Positions 16,414 to 23,803 of a stretch of DNA of 39,705 nt are shown here, in pieces. The DNA is from an uncultured Gemmatimonadales bacterium. GTDB lineage: Bacteria > Gemmatimonadota > Gemmatimonadetes > Longimicrobiales > Gaopeijiaceae. The stretch covers positions 1 through 39,705 of the forward strand of contig CALJKZ010000640.1 in the NCBI GenBank assembly GCA_937983085.1, written 5' to 3'. Position 1 is the stretch's first letter. Every line of letters starts with the position of its first letter. Below the pieces are notes generated by a model that saw only the letters and a program-made list of their open reading frames with translations, was not told where the DNA came from and did no database searches. Made by a program: the position numbers and the translations under genes.

Positions 16414-17676
16414 TCAGCCGACGGACTCCAAAGTTGACTGTAGAAGGTGCCCTTCCGTGTTCTCGATCACCTCGATGGCCTCCCGCATTGCATGGAGTAC
16501 CGGGACACCATCCGCGTCGTAGACGTCGCCCTGTAGGAGCCGCAGCAAGTCGAGTCTATGCTCCGGGTCTTGAATGAAGCGGGTGAAGATGGGGAGGCAA
16601 CGGTAGTAGAGCTTGATGAACTCGTACCAGTTCTGCACGCCCTTCTTGAGCTGCTCGTCGTAGGAGTCGAACGCGCCTTCTCCAACGTCCCCGGTTCGCA
16701 ACGCTTCGATGATCGGACCTGAGGCGAACTTTGCGGAGTGCATCGCGACGCTGACACCCGACGAGAAGATCGGGTCGACGAACCGAGCAGCATCTCCCAG
16801 TAGCACGTAGCCGGGCCCGCTGAATCGCGACATCGAGTACGAGTAGTTGCCCTCCTGCTTCAGCTCGTTCACGCGAGTCGCCGGAGCCATGCGCCGCGCC
16901 AGCGACGGATTCGACTCGACGAGGTTGTCCATGTATGCCTCGAGGTCGCCCTTCGAAGTGCGGAACACCTCCTTCTCGGCGACGACCCCGATGGACGTCA
17001 CGGTGTCGGTTATGGGAATCTGCCACGCCCAACCGCGCTTGAACGGCAGGAAGTAGATGTGGATGTAGTCTTGGCTCTCTCCTTCTCCGCGGTCGACATC
17101 TTCGTACCAGGCGTGAACCGCGAACTGGTTGAAGTGAGGGTCATTGACCTTCAGCCCGAACTTTCGACCAAGCAGTGTGTGTCGGCCGCTCGCATCCACC
17201 ACGATCTTGGCGTCGAAATCGATCGACTTGCCATCGATCTCCGCGGTCACGCCGCAGGCGGTTCCGTCGTCGTCCATGAGCACATCTCGAACGCTCACGC
17301 CCTGAACGACCTTCGACCCACGATCCTCTGCGTGCCGAAGTAGCAGGTGATCGAATCGAGAGCGGTCCACATGGTAGGTGTAGTCCTGGTTCACCCCTTC
17401 CTGGGGGAACTCCCGAAACGCAATATCGAACTGTCGGGCACCGTTGATGGGATGCCATGAGGCCCCGTACTTGTGAGGAAAGCCCTCGCGTTCCATCTGG
17501 GGGATGAACCCGATGTCATTGAAGATTCGAGTGGTCGCGGTAACCATCGACTCACCCACGTGCGGCCTTGGATGGTTCGCCTGCTCGAGGATGAGGTTGT
17601 CTACACCCGCAGCCGAGAGGTAACAGCCGAGGGTCGACCCGGCTGGACCTCCTCCGACGATGACTACGTCTGCCAT
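16414..17676 (-). CDS. Flavin-dependent halogenase, probable pyrrolyl-carrier halogenase
   Basis: A flavoprotein of 420 residues with an N-terminal FAD site (VIVGGGPAGS) and a second flavin motif (LLGDAARFVDP). It shows both diagnostic motifs of flavin-dependent halogenases: W-x-W-x-I-P at 216-221 (WAWQIP) and F-x-x-P-x-x-S-x-G at 299-307. Lys69 (HKYGASW) lies where the catalytic lysine sits in carrier-dependent halogenases such as PltA and CmlS. It would use reduced FAD, oxygen and halide to chlorinate or brominate a substrate held on a carrier protein. The neighbouring carrier, prolyl adenylation enzyme and oxidase point to pyrrole-2-carboxyl-carrier as substrate. It begins seven bases after the carrier gene stop. 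A non-halogenating relative such as geranylgeranyl reductase is less likely because both motifs are intact. Confidence 0.8.
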   Translation of the reverse strand: MADVVIVGGGPAGSTLGCYLSAAGVDNLILEQANHPRPHVGESMVTATTRIFNDIGFIPQMEREGFPHKYGASWHPINGARQFDIAFREFPQEGVNQDYTYHVDRSRFDHLLLRHAEDRGSKVVQGVSVRDVLMDDDGTACGVTAEIDGKSIDFDAKIVVDASGRHTLLGRKFGLKVNDPHFNQFAVHAWYEDVDRGEGESQDYIHIYFLPFKRGWAWQIPITDTVTSIGVVAEKEVFRTSKGDLEAYMDNLVESNPSLARRMAPATRVNELKQEGNYSYSMSRFSGPGYVLLGDAARFVDPIFSSGVSVAMHSAKFASGPIIEALRTGDVGEGAFDSYDEQLKKGVQNWYEFIKLYYRCLPIFTRFIQDPEHRLDLLRLLQGDVYDADGVPVLHAMREAIEVIENTEGHLLQSTLESVG

Positions 17677-17683
17677 GCTCGCC

Positions 17684-17923
17684 TCAGGGGTTGCGAAGGT
17701 TCTGAATCATCTCGTCCATCGCATCGACGCTCCGGAAGTTCTCCGGAACGAGGAGTTGGTCCGGAATGCGCAGACCGGTGCGGTCCTCGATGAACTCGAT
17801 CAACTGCATCAACCCTACAGAGTCAATGACACCCCGCTCGAGGAGTGACTCGTTGCTGTCGACCTGTTCGGATCCCCTTAGAAGGCTTCCGTTGACGAAC
17901 TTCTGCAGGTCTTCTTTCATCAT
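17684..17923 (-). CDS. Free-standing peptidyl carrier protein
   Basis: An acidic carrier protein of 79 residues. The phosphopantetheine attachment site is Ser35 in GVIDSVGL, in the expected position before a helix (MQLIEFIED). It probably carries prolyl, then pyrrolyl, then halopyrrolyl thioesters, like PltL or CloN5. Two ATG codons stand in tandem (17923 and 17920); GGGAG just upstream is better spaced for the second. It sits between the adenylation and halogenase genes, which fits the linear order of the pathway. An acyl carrier for another chain is possible, but the neighbouring enzymes argue for proline. Confidence 0.88.
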   Translation of the reverse strand: MMKEDLQKFVNGSLLRGSEQVDSNESLLERGVIDSVGLMQLIEFIEDRTGLRIPDQLLVPENFRSVDAMDEMIQNLRNP

Positions 17924-17954
17924 GATCTCCCGAGCTCGGGTTGGGTCTGGGGGG

Positions 17955-19520
17955 TTAAAGATCCGAAGACATCGATTTCCCGAGTGTCACGCGGTCAATC
18001 TTGCCGGTTGACGTTCGCGGCAGTTCGGATATGAAGGTCACCGTTTCCGGCACGGCGTAGCGAAGTAGCCTATTCAAACAATGCTTCTTGATGGACTCTG
18101 AGTCCAGCTTCGAGTCCTCGGCCGGGACGACTGCGGCATGTAGGGTGGCGCCGACCTCATCGTCAGGGAGCGCAACGACTGCGGCTTCCCGGACACCGGC
18201 ATGAGCATTGAGGGCCACCTCGATCTCGCCGAGCTCCACTCGGTACCCTCGGACTTTCACCATGTGATCGGTTCGCCCGAGGAAGGAGTACCCGCCGTCC
18301 GGCAGGACCGACACCCGATCTCCGGTGCGGTATACCGGGTCGAGGTAATCGTCGTGGAGCGGGTTCTGCATGATCGACTGCTGGGTCCTCTCGGGGAGCC
18401 CCCAATAGCCCTGCATCACGCAGGGGCCCCGGACGAGGAGCTCCCCCACCTCGCCTTCATCGCACTTCCCTCCGTCCTCCGATAAGGCGAAGGTCTCGAT
18501 GTTCGCGCACGAACGCCCGATGGGAAGCGACTCCATCTCGGGCGGAATGGGCCTCGGCACAGAGTAGAACGTGCAAACGTTCGCCTCTGTCGGCTCGTAG
18601 AGGTTGTGAAAGGAGGCGTGGGGAAAGGCCTCCATGACGGGTCGGAGGTGCTTCACGGGGAACACCTCACCTGCGAAGAGGATGCAGCGCAACTGCTCGA
18701 ACTCGAATCTGCCCAGGTCGCCCTTCTTCAGGAGCCGGATGAGTGCGGACGGGACGGAGTACCACACCGAGATCCCGGTTTCATCGATCCATTGCGCCAA
18801 CGTCGAAGGGAACGGAGCGGACGAGTCAGGGACGAGGTGAACGGAGGCGCCCGCCGTGAGGGCTCCGTACAGGTCCAGAACCGAGAGATCGAAGTGAAAC
18901 GGCGCGTGATTGGAGAGGCGGTCTTCGTTGGAGATGTGGAACGTGGTCCTCGCCCAGTCGACGAAGGTCAGAGCGTTTCGGTGGCTGATCACAACGCCCT
19001 TGGGCTCGCCCGTAGAACCCGACGCGTAGACGATGTAGGTGGGGTCGAATTCTCTCCGTGAGGCCGGGGACGCCGCTCCGAACGAGGAAAGGTCGCTCCA
19101 TCCAGTCCCCTGGTCCCCCACGCCGTCGTCCAGGAGGAGAATCCGCTCGGAGGGGTGCCCGAGACTGGATGACAGATCGAGGGCGGTGAACAGGCGATCC
19201 TCGGATACGACGAAGCGGACGTCGGCGTTCCGTAGGATGAACTGTACTCTCGCCGCAGGGGCCCGCGGGTCCACGGGGACGTAGCACCCCCCGGCCTTGA
19301 GGACCCCCAAGAGAGACGCCACGCAACGGGAGGATTTCGGGGCGACGATGCCGACCCGATCTCCGGGCTCGAGGCCTGCGGCGAGCAGGTAGGCACATAC
19401 GGCGCTCGAAGCTTCTTCCAGTTCGGCGTACGTAAGGGGCGACGAGCCGTCGGTCACGGCCAGCCGATCCGGGTTCGCTTCGGCTGCCGTCCTCACGGAT
19501 TGCCAGAGGAGAAAGGACAT
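17955..19520 (-). CDS. Stand-alone L-prolyl-AMP ligase (adenylation enzyme)
   Basis: A single adenylation enzyme of 521 residues with core motifs A3 (YASGSTGEPKG), A5 (NLYEPTE), A7 (YRTGD), A8 (VRGYRVELGEIE) and A10 (TGKIDR, Lys507). By aligning the motifs by eye to GrsA, I read the pocket as Asp211, Leu212, Leu215, Tyr254, Leu281, Ala283, Leu307, Val315, Cys316, Lys507: DLLYLALVCK. This is the code I recall for PltF, RedM and CloN4, which activate L-proline for pyrrole formation. It would adenylate proline and load it on the neighbouring carrier. Its start overlaps the stop of the oxidase gene (TAATG), so the two are translationally coupled. Confidence 0.87.
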   Translation of the reverse strand: MSFLLWQSVRTAAEANPDRLAVTDGSSPLTYAELEEASSAVCAYLLAAGLEPGDRVGIVAPKSSRCVASLLGVLKAGGCYVPVDPRAPAARVQFILRNADVRFVVSEDRLFTALDLSSSLGHPSERILLLDDGVGDQGTGWSDLSSFGAASPASRREFDPTYIVYASGSTGEPKGVVISHRNALTFVDWARTTFHISNEDRLSNHAPFHFDLSVLDLYGALTAGASVHLVPDSSAPFPSTLAQWIDETGISVWYSVPSALIRLLKKGDLGRFEFEQLRCILFAGEVFPVKHLRPVMEAFPHASFHNLYEPTEANVCTFYSVPRPIPPEMESLPIGRSCANIETFALSEDGGKCDEGEVGELLVRGPCVMQGYWGLPERTQQSIMQNPLHDDYLDPVYRTGDRVSVLPDGGYSFLGRTDHMVKVRGYRVELGEIEVALNAHAGVREAAVVALPDDEVGATLHAAVVPAEDSKLDSESIKKHCLNRLLRYAVPETVTFISELPRTSTGKIDRVTLGKSMSSDL

Positions 19521-20674
19521 TATTCCGGCCTCAATCCGAGTTGGCGGGCGACCAACAGACGCTGAACGTCGGACGTACCCGAGTACATCGTTCCACCGAG
19601 GAAGTCACGTAGGTCCCGTTCCACCTCGAACTCTTCCATGTAGCCATAGCCCCCGTGGGTTCGTACCGCGTCCAACGCGGAGTCCAGGGCAGCCTCGGAG
19701 ATATAGAGCTTGGCCACCGCCGAAGCGGAGTCGGCGTCCCGTGCTGTGGCCATGGCCCAGGCGGCCTTGTAGAGGAGCAATCGAGACGTCTCCAGCCTGA
19801 CCTTCATGTCGGCCAGGCGGGCCGCCACGAGCTGGAAGTTCCCTATGGGTCGCCCGAACTGCTCTCGCTCCTTGGCGTACCGGATGCAGAGGTCGAGCTG
19901 ATGGTCCATGGCCCCGACCTGGCTTGCGAGAATACAACTCCGCTCCCAGCCCATGGAGTGGTTAAAGATGATCGCACCCTGTCCAGGAGCGCCGATGACG
20001 GCGCTCTCCGGGACCTCGCAGTCCTCCAGAATGATTTCCGCCATCGGGGACGTCTTGAGCCCCATCTTCGGGAACGGTTCGGACACCGACAGGCCGGGGT
20101 GACCCTTGTCGATGAGGAATGCCGTGACTCCCCACATGCCCTGGTCTCGGTTGATCGTGGCAAACACCACGAACACGTCCGCGATGGGGGCGTTCGTAAC
20201 GAAGGTCTTGGTGCCGTTGAGGACGAATCCGTTGTCCGTACGCTCGGCTCTGGCCCGAAGGGAGAAAGCGTCCGACCCCGAGTCGGGCTCACTCATGCCG
20301 TGAGCGCCGATGATGGAGCCGTCGATCATCCCCGGCAGATAGTCGCTCTTCAAGTCATCGGACCCGAAGTGAAGCACGGGCATCACGACGCTCCAAAGAT
20401 GGGCGTGCATCGAGAAGAGCAAGCCCTGATCCCGGCATCCCTTGCCGAGGGCCTCCATCGCCAGGACGGTGCGAATCACTCCCTGGTCGGTGCCTCCGAA
20501 CTCCTCGGGCATGGGAAGCCCGAGAATACCAAAGTCCGCACAAGCCTGCCAAAGCTCCCGACTGAATCGTCCCTTGGAGAGACGAGCGTGAAGGTCCGCG
20601 TTCAGCTGCTTGCTGGCGAACTCCGTCACCGTCTCGCGAAGCTCTTCCTCTTCTTCAGTCCAATCGAAGTCCAT
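19520..20674 (-). CDS. Acyl-CoA-dehydrogenase-like prolyl-carrier oxidase
   Basis: A flavoenzyme of 384 residues with the acyl-CoA dehydrogenase fold. The usual C-terminal catalytic motif (YEGTSE) reads YSGTSD here, so the common glutamate base is missing. A glutamate is present at 244 (GWERSCILA), the position used by isovaleryl-CoA dehydrogenase and, as I recall, by the prolyl-carrier oxidase AnaB. Other landmarks are SEPDSGSD and THGGYGYMEEFEVERDLRD. Next to a prolyl-AMP ligase and a carrier, it most likely oxidises prolyl-carrier to pyrrole-2-carboxyl-carrier (PltE/RedW type). The frame is open to 20746; I start at the ATG at 20674 (MDFDWTEEEEEL), where family similarity begins. Confidence 0.85.
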   Translation of the reverse strand: MDFDWTEEEEELRETVTEFASKQLNADLHARLSKGRFSRELWQACADFGILGLPMPEEFGGTDQGVIRTVLAMEALGKGCRDQGLLFSMHAHLWSVVMPVLHFGSDDLKSDYLPGMIDGSIIGAHGMSEPDSGSDAFSLRARAERTDNGFVLNGTKTFVTNAPIADVFVVFATINRDQGMWGVTAFLIDKGHPGLSVSEPFPKMGLKTSPMAEIILEDCEVPESAVIGAPGQGAIIFNHSMGWERSCILASQVGAMDHQLDLCIRYAKEREQFGRPIGNFQLVAARLADMKVRLETSRLLLYKAAWAMATARDADSASAVAKLYISEAALDSALDAVRTHGGYGYMEEFEVERDLRDFLGGTMYSGTSDVQRLLVARQLGLRPE

Positions 20675-20751
20675 CCGTGGTCCGGTTGCAGAATAGTCGT
20701 TGGGTCGATCGTGGGGGCGCGACTCAGTGGCCGGCGGACACTTCACGCATC

Positions 20752-21306
20752 TCAGTCGCCGGAGAACGTCCGAACGGGTCCCATGACCCGGCCGGGGTTT
20801 CCGAACACCACACAGTCGTCTGGGATGTCCGCGTTGACGACCGAGTTGGGGGCTGTGCGAGCGCGGTGGCCAATGCGGATCTTTCCGATGACCTTCGTGC
20901 CGGGACCGATTCTCACCTCATCACCGATCTCGCGTACTTCGTAGTCCATCTGGACGCCCCCACCGATGACGGTCAGATCGCGTCCGATGGTCGTGGCCGG
21001 AATGAAGATGCCACCGCCCCACGTATGGATCACGAATCCGGGCCCGATCTTCGCTTTGACCGGAATGAAGATGCCGACCCGCCAGCCGAACACATACTGG
21101 AGCGGGAAATGCACCAGACGCATGACGTAGCGGAGAGGCGCGGGTCGCAACCCATCCGCCCAGAAACCGAAGCGGTAGATCAAGATCGCTTGCGTGCCGG
21201 GGTTGAAGAGCTCCCGGAGGCAAGCGACCATGCCCTCGGAGGCCTGATTGGAGCGGCACGCGCGGGCGAGATCCGCTCGGATGTTGTCAAACACCGTACG
21301 CCCCAC
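20752..21306 (-). CDS. Serine acetyltransferase-like left-handed beta-helix acyltransferase
   Basis: This 184-residue protein resembles the serine O-acetyltransferase (CysE) family. It has a helical N-terminal part and, from about residue 78, hexapeptide repeats that form a left-handed beta-helix (IGPGFVIH, IGRDLTVIGG, IGDEVRIGPG, IGHRARTAPN). His94 sits at the family's catalytic position. Short CysE-like proteins of this kind often occur in polysaccharide and natural-product loci and act on substrates other than serine. The start is GTG at 21306, or GTG at 21294, which would begin VFDNIRADL as in relatives. It is the promoter-proximal gene of the pyrrole block, 77 bases before the oxidase gene. 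Its substrate is unknown. Confidence 0.75.
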   Translation of the reverse strand: MGRTVFDNIRADLARACRSNQASEGMVACLRELFNPGTQAILIYRFGFWADGLRPAPLRYVMRLVHFPLQYVFGWRVGIFIPVKAKIGPGFVIHTWGGGIFIPATTIGRDLTVIGGGVQMDYEVREIGDEVRIGPGTKVIGKIRIGHRARTAPNSVVNADIPDDCVVFGNPGRVMGPVRTFSGD

Positions 21307-21845
21307 GGTTCCCCGCTCGTCTCATTGGCATCTCCATGAAAAAGGCGCCGAACAGGGCGCGCTTATCGACCTGCTCTGTGATGCACGAGTCGACGGCTCG
21401 TGCGTCGGAGACGGAGCGTGAAAGCCGATTCGCCAGCCGTCAGAATCACGAACGCGGTATGCCCGCGACGGACGGTGCATCTCCAATGTCTTGAATCGTC
21501 GTCACCAATTTAGGACCATCGACACCACACGAGCACGGGTTTTTTCCCGGCTTCCGCGAACTCGTACCTACATCCGAGATCGTTGACCCGCCAGGGGTGA
21601 ATCCCGATCCTTAAAGAGAAGCGATTTGCCCGCACTGCGGCGTCCCTCACCCCGGCCGGAAGGCAGTATGGTTCCGGCACCGTTCAAGCTCCGCAGACAG
21701 GACCAGATACGTACTCGGCGGGGATCTTACGAAACCTTGGGCGTGTCCGACACCAAGTTGGTCGCCATGAGGTCGTGGGGGGCGCGCCGGAGGCGTAGGC
21801 CTTTCCCATGCCCCCGAGCCGGGCCACACCTCTGCCGGAATACCA
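21307..21845. promoter_or_regulatory. Divergent intergenic region with a hairpin
   Basis: About 540 bases separate the minus-strand pyrrole operon from the plus-strand CelD-like gene. The open frames crossing it are arginine-rich and look non-coding. A perfect 7-bp inverted repeat with a 7-base loop lies at 21383-21403 (GCACGAG / CTCGTGC) and extends to 10 bp with one wobble pair. A TTGACC hexamer at 21583-21588 is a possible -35 but lacks a good -10. A GGG-T6-CCC element lies near 21538-21549. The region is longer than most gaps here and probably holds regulation for both directions. Confidence 0.5.
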
Positions 21846-23021
21846 TTGACCGATCTCGGGTCCATTCGTCGAGAGATTCTTTCCGGTCCTGATCTATGGA
21901 ACCAAGCCGAAGACGCTTGGGTTCGCGTGCTTCGGATGTCTGGCGAAACCTCCGCATTCCATGCCCCCGAGTGGGTGCGAACCTGGCTCGAGCACTTCGG
22001 CCAACGGATGGGGACCCAGGCCGTGGTTTGGTCCGACCGTGGAGGAGAGTCCGTGGCCTGCGCGCTGGTCTCGAGGGGAAGCGGCAGCGTGGGACCCCTA
22101 CGACTGTCACGATGCTACCTGAACACTTCGGGTGCGTCGGAAGCGTGGTGTGAGCACAACGATGTCATGAGCGTCGAGGCGGTCAGATCCGTGGTGCTAG
22201 CGGATCTCGTTTCACTTGTCCTGGCTGGTGCTCCCGACGAACTCGACCTGGCAGGCGTGCGAACGGCCACGCTCGAGCGCTTACGGGGCCACTGGCCCAC
22301 CCACACCCTCCAGGGGTTCGCTAGCGAGGCCCCGTTCGTGGACCTAGAAGCCATTCGGGACAGCGGGAGCGATTATCTGAGCCATCTCTCCAGCAACACC
22401 CGAGGCCAGATTCGTCGTAGCCATCGGCTTTATGAGGAACGACTCGGGCCGGCGCGGCTCTCTGTAGCGAGGGACGACTCTGAAGCGCAGGAGTGGTTCT
22501 CCGAGCTCGTGGAGATTCACGCCCGTCGATGGGCGAGGGAGGGCGTGTCCGGGGCGTTCTCCCGCTCCACGACTCTGGCCTTCCATCGGGACTTGATCCG
22601 TGAGGCCCAGGTAGGCGGCCGATGCAGGGATCGGCTCGGTGTTGATCTTCTCCGCGTGGAGTTCGGTGATACCACCGTCGGGCTACTCTACAATCTGGTG
22701 CACCAGGGGTGCGTCCACTTCTACCAATCGGCGTTGGTCTATCACAACGACGACCCTCGACTGAAACCCGGGCTCGTATCGCACGCACTGGCGGTCGAGC
22801 GCAGCGTCGAGCTGGGAGACAGAGAATACGACTACCTGGGCGGCAGTCCCGAGCCCGTCCGGTACAAGCGTTCCTTGAGCACAGACGTGCGGCACCTGTA
22901 CTGGGTCCAGTTGGCTGCGCCCAAGCTTAAGATGCGGCTGATCGGCGGTGCCCGGGCGCTTCGCCGCCGCATCCTGGGCATCGATTCTGGCGAGAATCTT
23001 GCGGTATTGCACCCCAGTTGA
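21846..23021 (+). CDS. CelD/BcsL-family GNAT acyltransferase
   Basis: A soluble protein of 391 residues resembling the CelD/BcsL and FemAB-like branch of GNAT acetyltransferases, usually linked to exopolysaccharide or cell-wall modification. Landmarks are a FHAPEWVRTWLEHFG segment near residue 38, YLSHLSSNTRGQIRRS near 177-192 and a C-terminal YDYLGGSPEPVRYKRSL motif typical of the family. It starts with TTG at 21846, without a clear ribosome binding site; the next in-frame ATG would remove 30 residues. It is divergent from the pyrrole block and is followed 83 bases later by an OmpA-type lipoprotein gene. Its acceptor is unknown; it may modify an envelope glycan, or it may tailor the metabolite. 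Confidence 0.72.
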   Translation: MTDLGSIRREILSGPDLWNQAEDAWVRVLRMSGETSAFHAPEWVRTWLEHFGQRMGTQAVVWSDRGGESVACALVSRGSGSVGPLRLSRCYLNTSGASEAWCEHNDVMSVEAVRSVVLADLVSLVLAGAPDELDLAGVRTATLERLRGHWPTHTLQGFASEAPFVDLEAIRDSGSDYLSHLSSNTRGQIRRSHRLYEERLGPARLSVARDDSEAQEWFSELVEIHARRWAREGVSGAFSRSTTLAFHRDLIREAQVGGRCRDRLGVDLLRVEFGDTTVGLLYNLVHQGCVHFYQSALVYHNDDPRLKPGLVSHALAVERSVELGDREYDYLGGSPEPVRYKRSLSTDVRHLYWVQLAAPKLKMRLIGGARALRRRILGIDSGENLAVLHPS

Positions 23022-23104
23022 AGGCCCGCGAGGCAGAACACCCTTCTCCATTGCGGCTATATGATTGACCTTCAGTGATTATGAACTCCCTGCCAGGAGG
23101 CTTG

Positions 23105-23767
23105 ATGCGTGTAATGACTGGGACGATGAGTCGAACAGTGCTCGTCTTCGCCATGGTTTTGTCGGTGTCCGGATGTTCCTCCAACTTGCGTACAGGGGCT
23201 CTCGGAGGCGCCGCGGCAGGTGCGGTCATCGGCGGAATCGCGAGCGGAAGCGCTCGAGGGGCCATCATCGGCGCGGCCGTGGGTGGCGCTGCCGGCGCTG
23301 CCATTGGCGGCATCATGGATGCCCAGGCCGAGGACCTTCAGGACAAGCTTCCCAACGCTCGCGTCGAGCGTATTGGTGAGGGCATTCACATCACGTTCGA
23401 CTCGGGGATCCTGTTCGACGTGAATTCGGCGAACCTGCGCCAAGCATCGCGGCAGAATCTTGACGATCTCGTCGCATCGCTCGAGGAGTACGAGGGCACG
23501 GATGTCTTGGTCGTAGGGCATACGGACTCGACCGGTGAAGCGGCGTACAATCAGGGCCTCTCGGAGCGGCGAGCCGATGCGGCCCGCAACTACCTCGTCG
23601 GGGCCGGCCTCGAAGCGGATCGCGTGACGGCCATGGGCCGCGGTGAGGAGGAGCCCATCGCTTCGAACGAGACCGACGCCGGACGTCAGGAGAACCGGCG
23701 CGTGGAGATCGCGATCTTTGCGAGCGAAGAGATGCAGCGTGAGATGCTGCGACGCCACGGCGGTTGA
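23105..23767 (+). CDS. OmpA-family lipoprotein with glycine zipper
   Basis: An outer-membrane lipoprotein of 220 residues. A signal peptide ends in a lipobox (VSGC, Cys24), followed by a glycine-zipper segment at about 34-70 (GGAAAGAVIGG, GAAVGGAAGAAIGG) and a C-terminal OmpA-like peptidoglycan-binding domain (~95-208) with GHTDSTG, LSERRADAARNYL and GRGEEEPIASNET. It ties the envelope to peptidoglycan. In-frame ATGs exist at 23075, 23081, 23105 and later. I choose 23105 because AGGAGG lies at 23095-23100, only four bases upstream, which is tight but strong. Confidence 0.9.
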   Translation: MRVMTGTMSRTVLVFAMVLSVSGCSSNLRTGALGGAAAGAVIGGIASGSARGAIIGAAVGGAAGAAIGGIMDAQAEDLQDKLPNARVERIGEGIHITFDSGILFDVNSANLRQASRQNLDDLVASLEEYEGTDVLVVGHTDSTGEAAYNQGLSERRADAARNYLVGAGLEADRVTAMGRGEEEPIASNETDAGRQENRRVEIAIFASEEMQREMLRRHGG

Positions 23768-23774
23768 TCACCCC

Positions 23775-23791
23775 CAGGCCACCCTGGCCTG
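23775..23791. terminator. Hairpin between convergent genes
   Basis: A perfect 7-bp inverted repeat (CAGGCCA / TGGCCTG) with a 3-base loop lies in the 36-base gap between the convergent OmpA and sugar dehydrogenase genes. No T-run follows in either direction, so it may be a weak bidirectional terminator. Confidence 0.4.
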
Positions 23792-23803
23792 AAAGAAGAA
23801 GCC

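Noticed and set aside
16414..17676. Geranylgeranyl reductase or plain FAD oxidoreductase
   Set aside because: The overall fold fits, but both halogenase motifs match exactly and the neighbours form a pyrrole pathway.
19520..20674. Fatty acid beta-oxidation enzyme
   Set aside because: The usual C-terminal catalytic glutamate is replaced and the gene is coupled to a prolyl adenylation enzyme.
21626..21892. An 88-codon plus-strand frame in the divergent gap
   Set aside because: The product is Arg- and Pro-rich, it overlaps the CelD-like gene and has no ribosome binding site.
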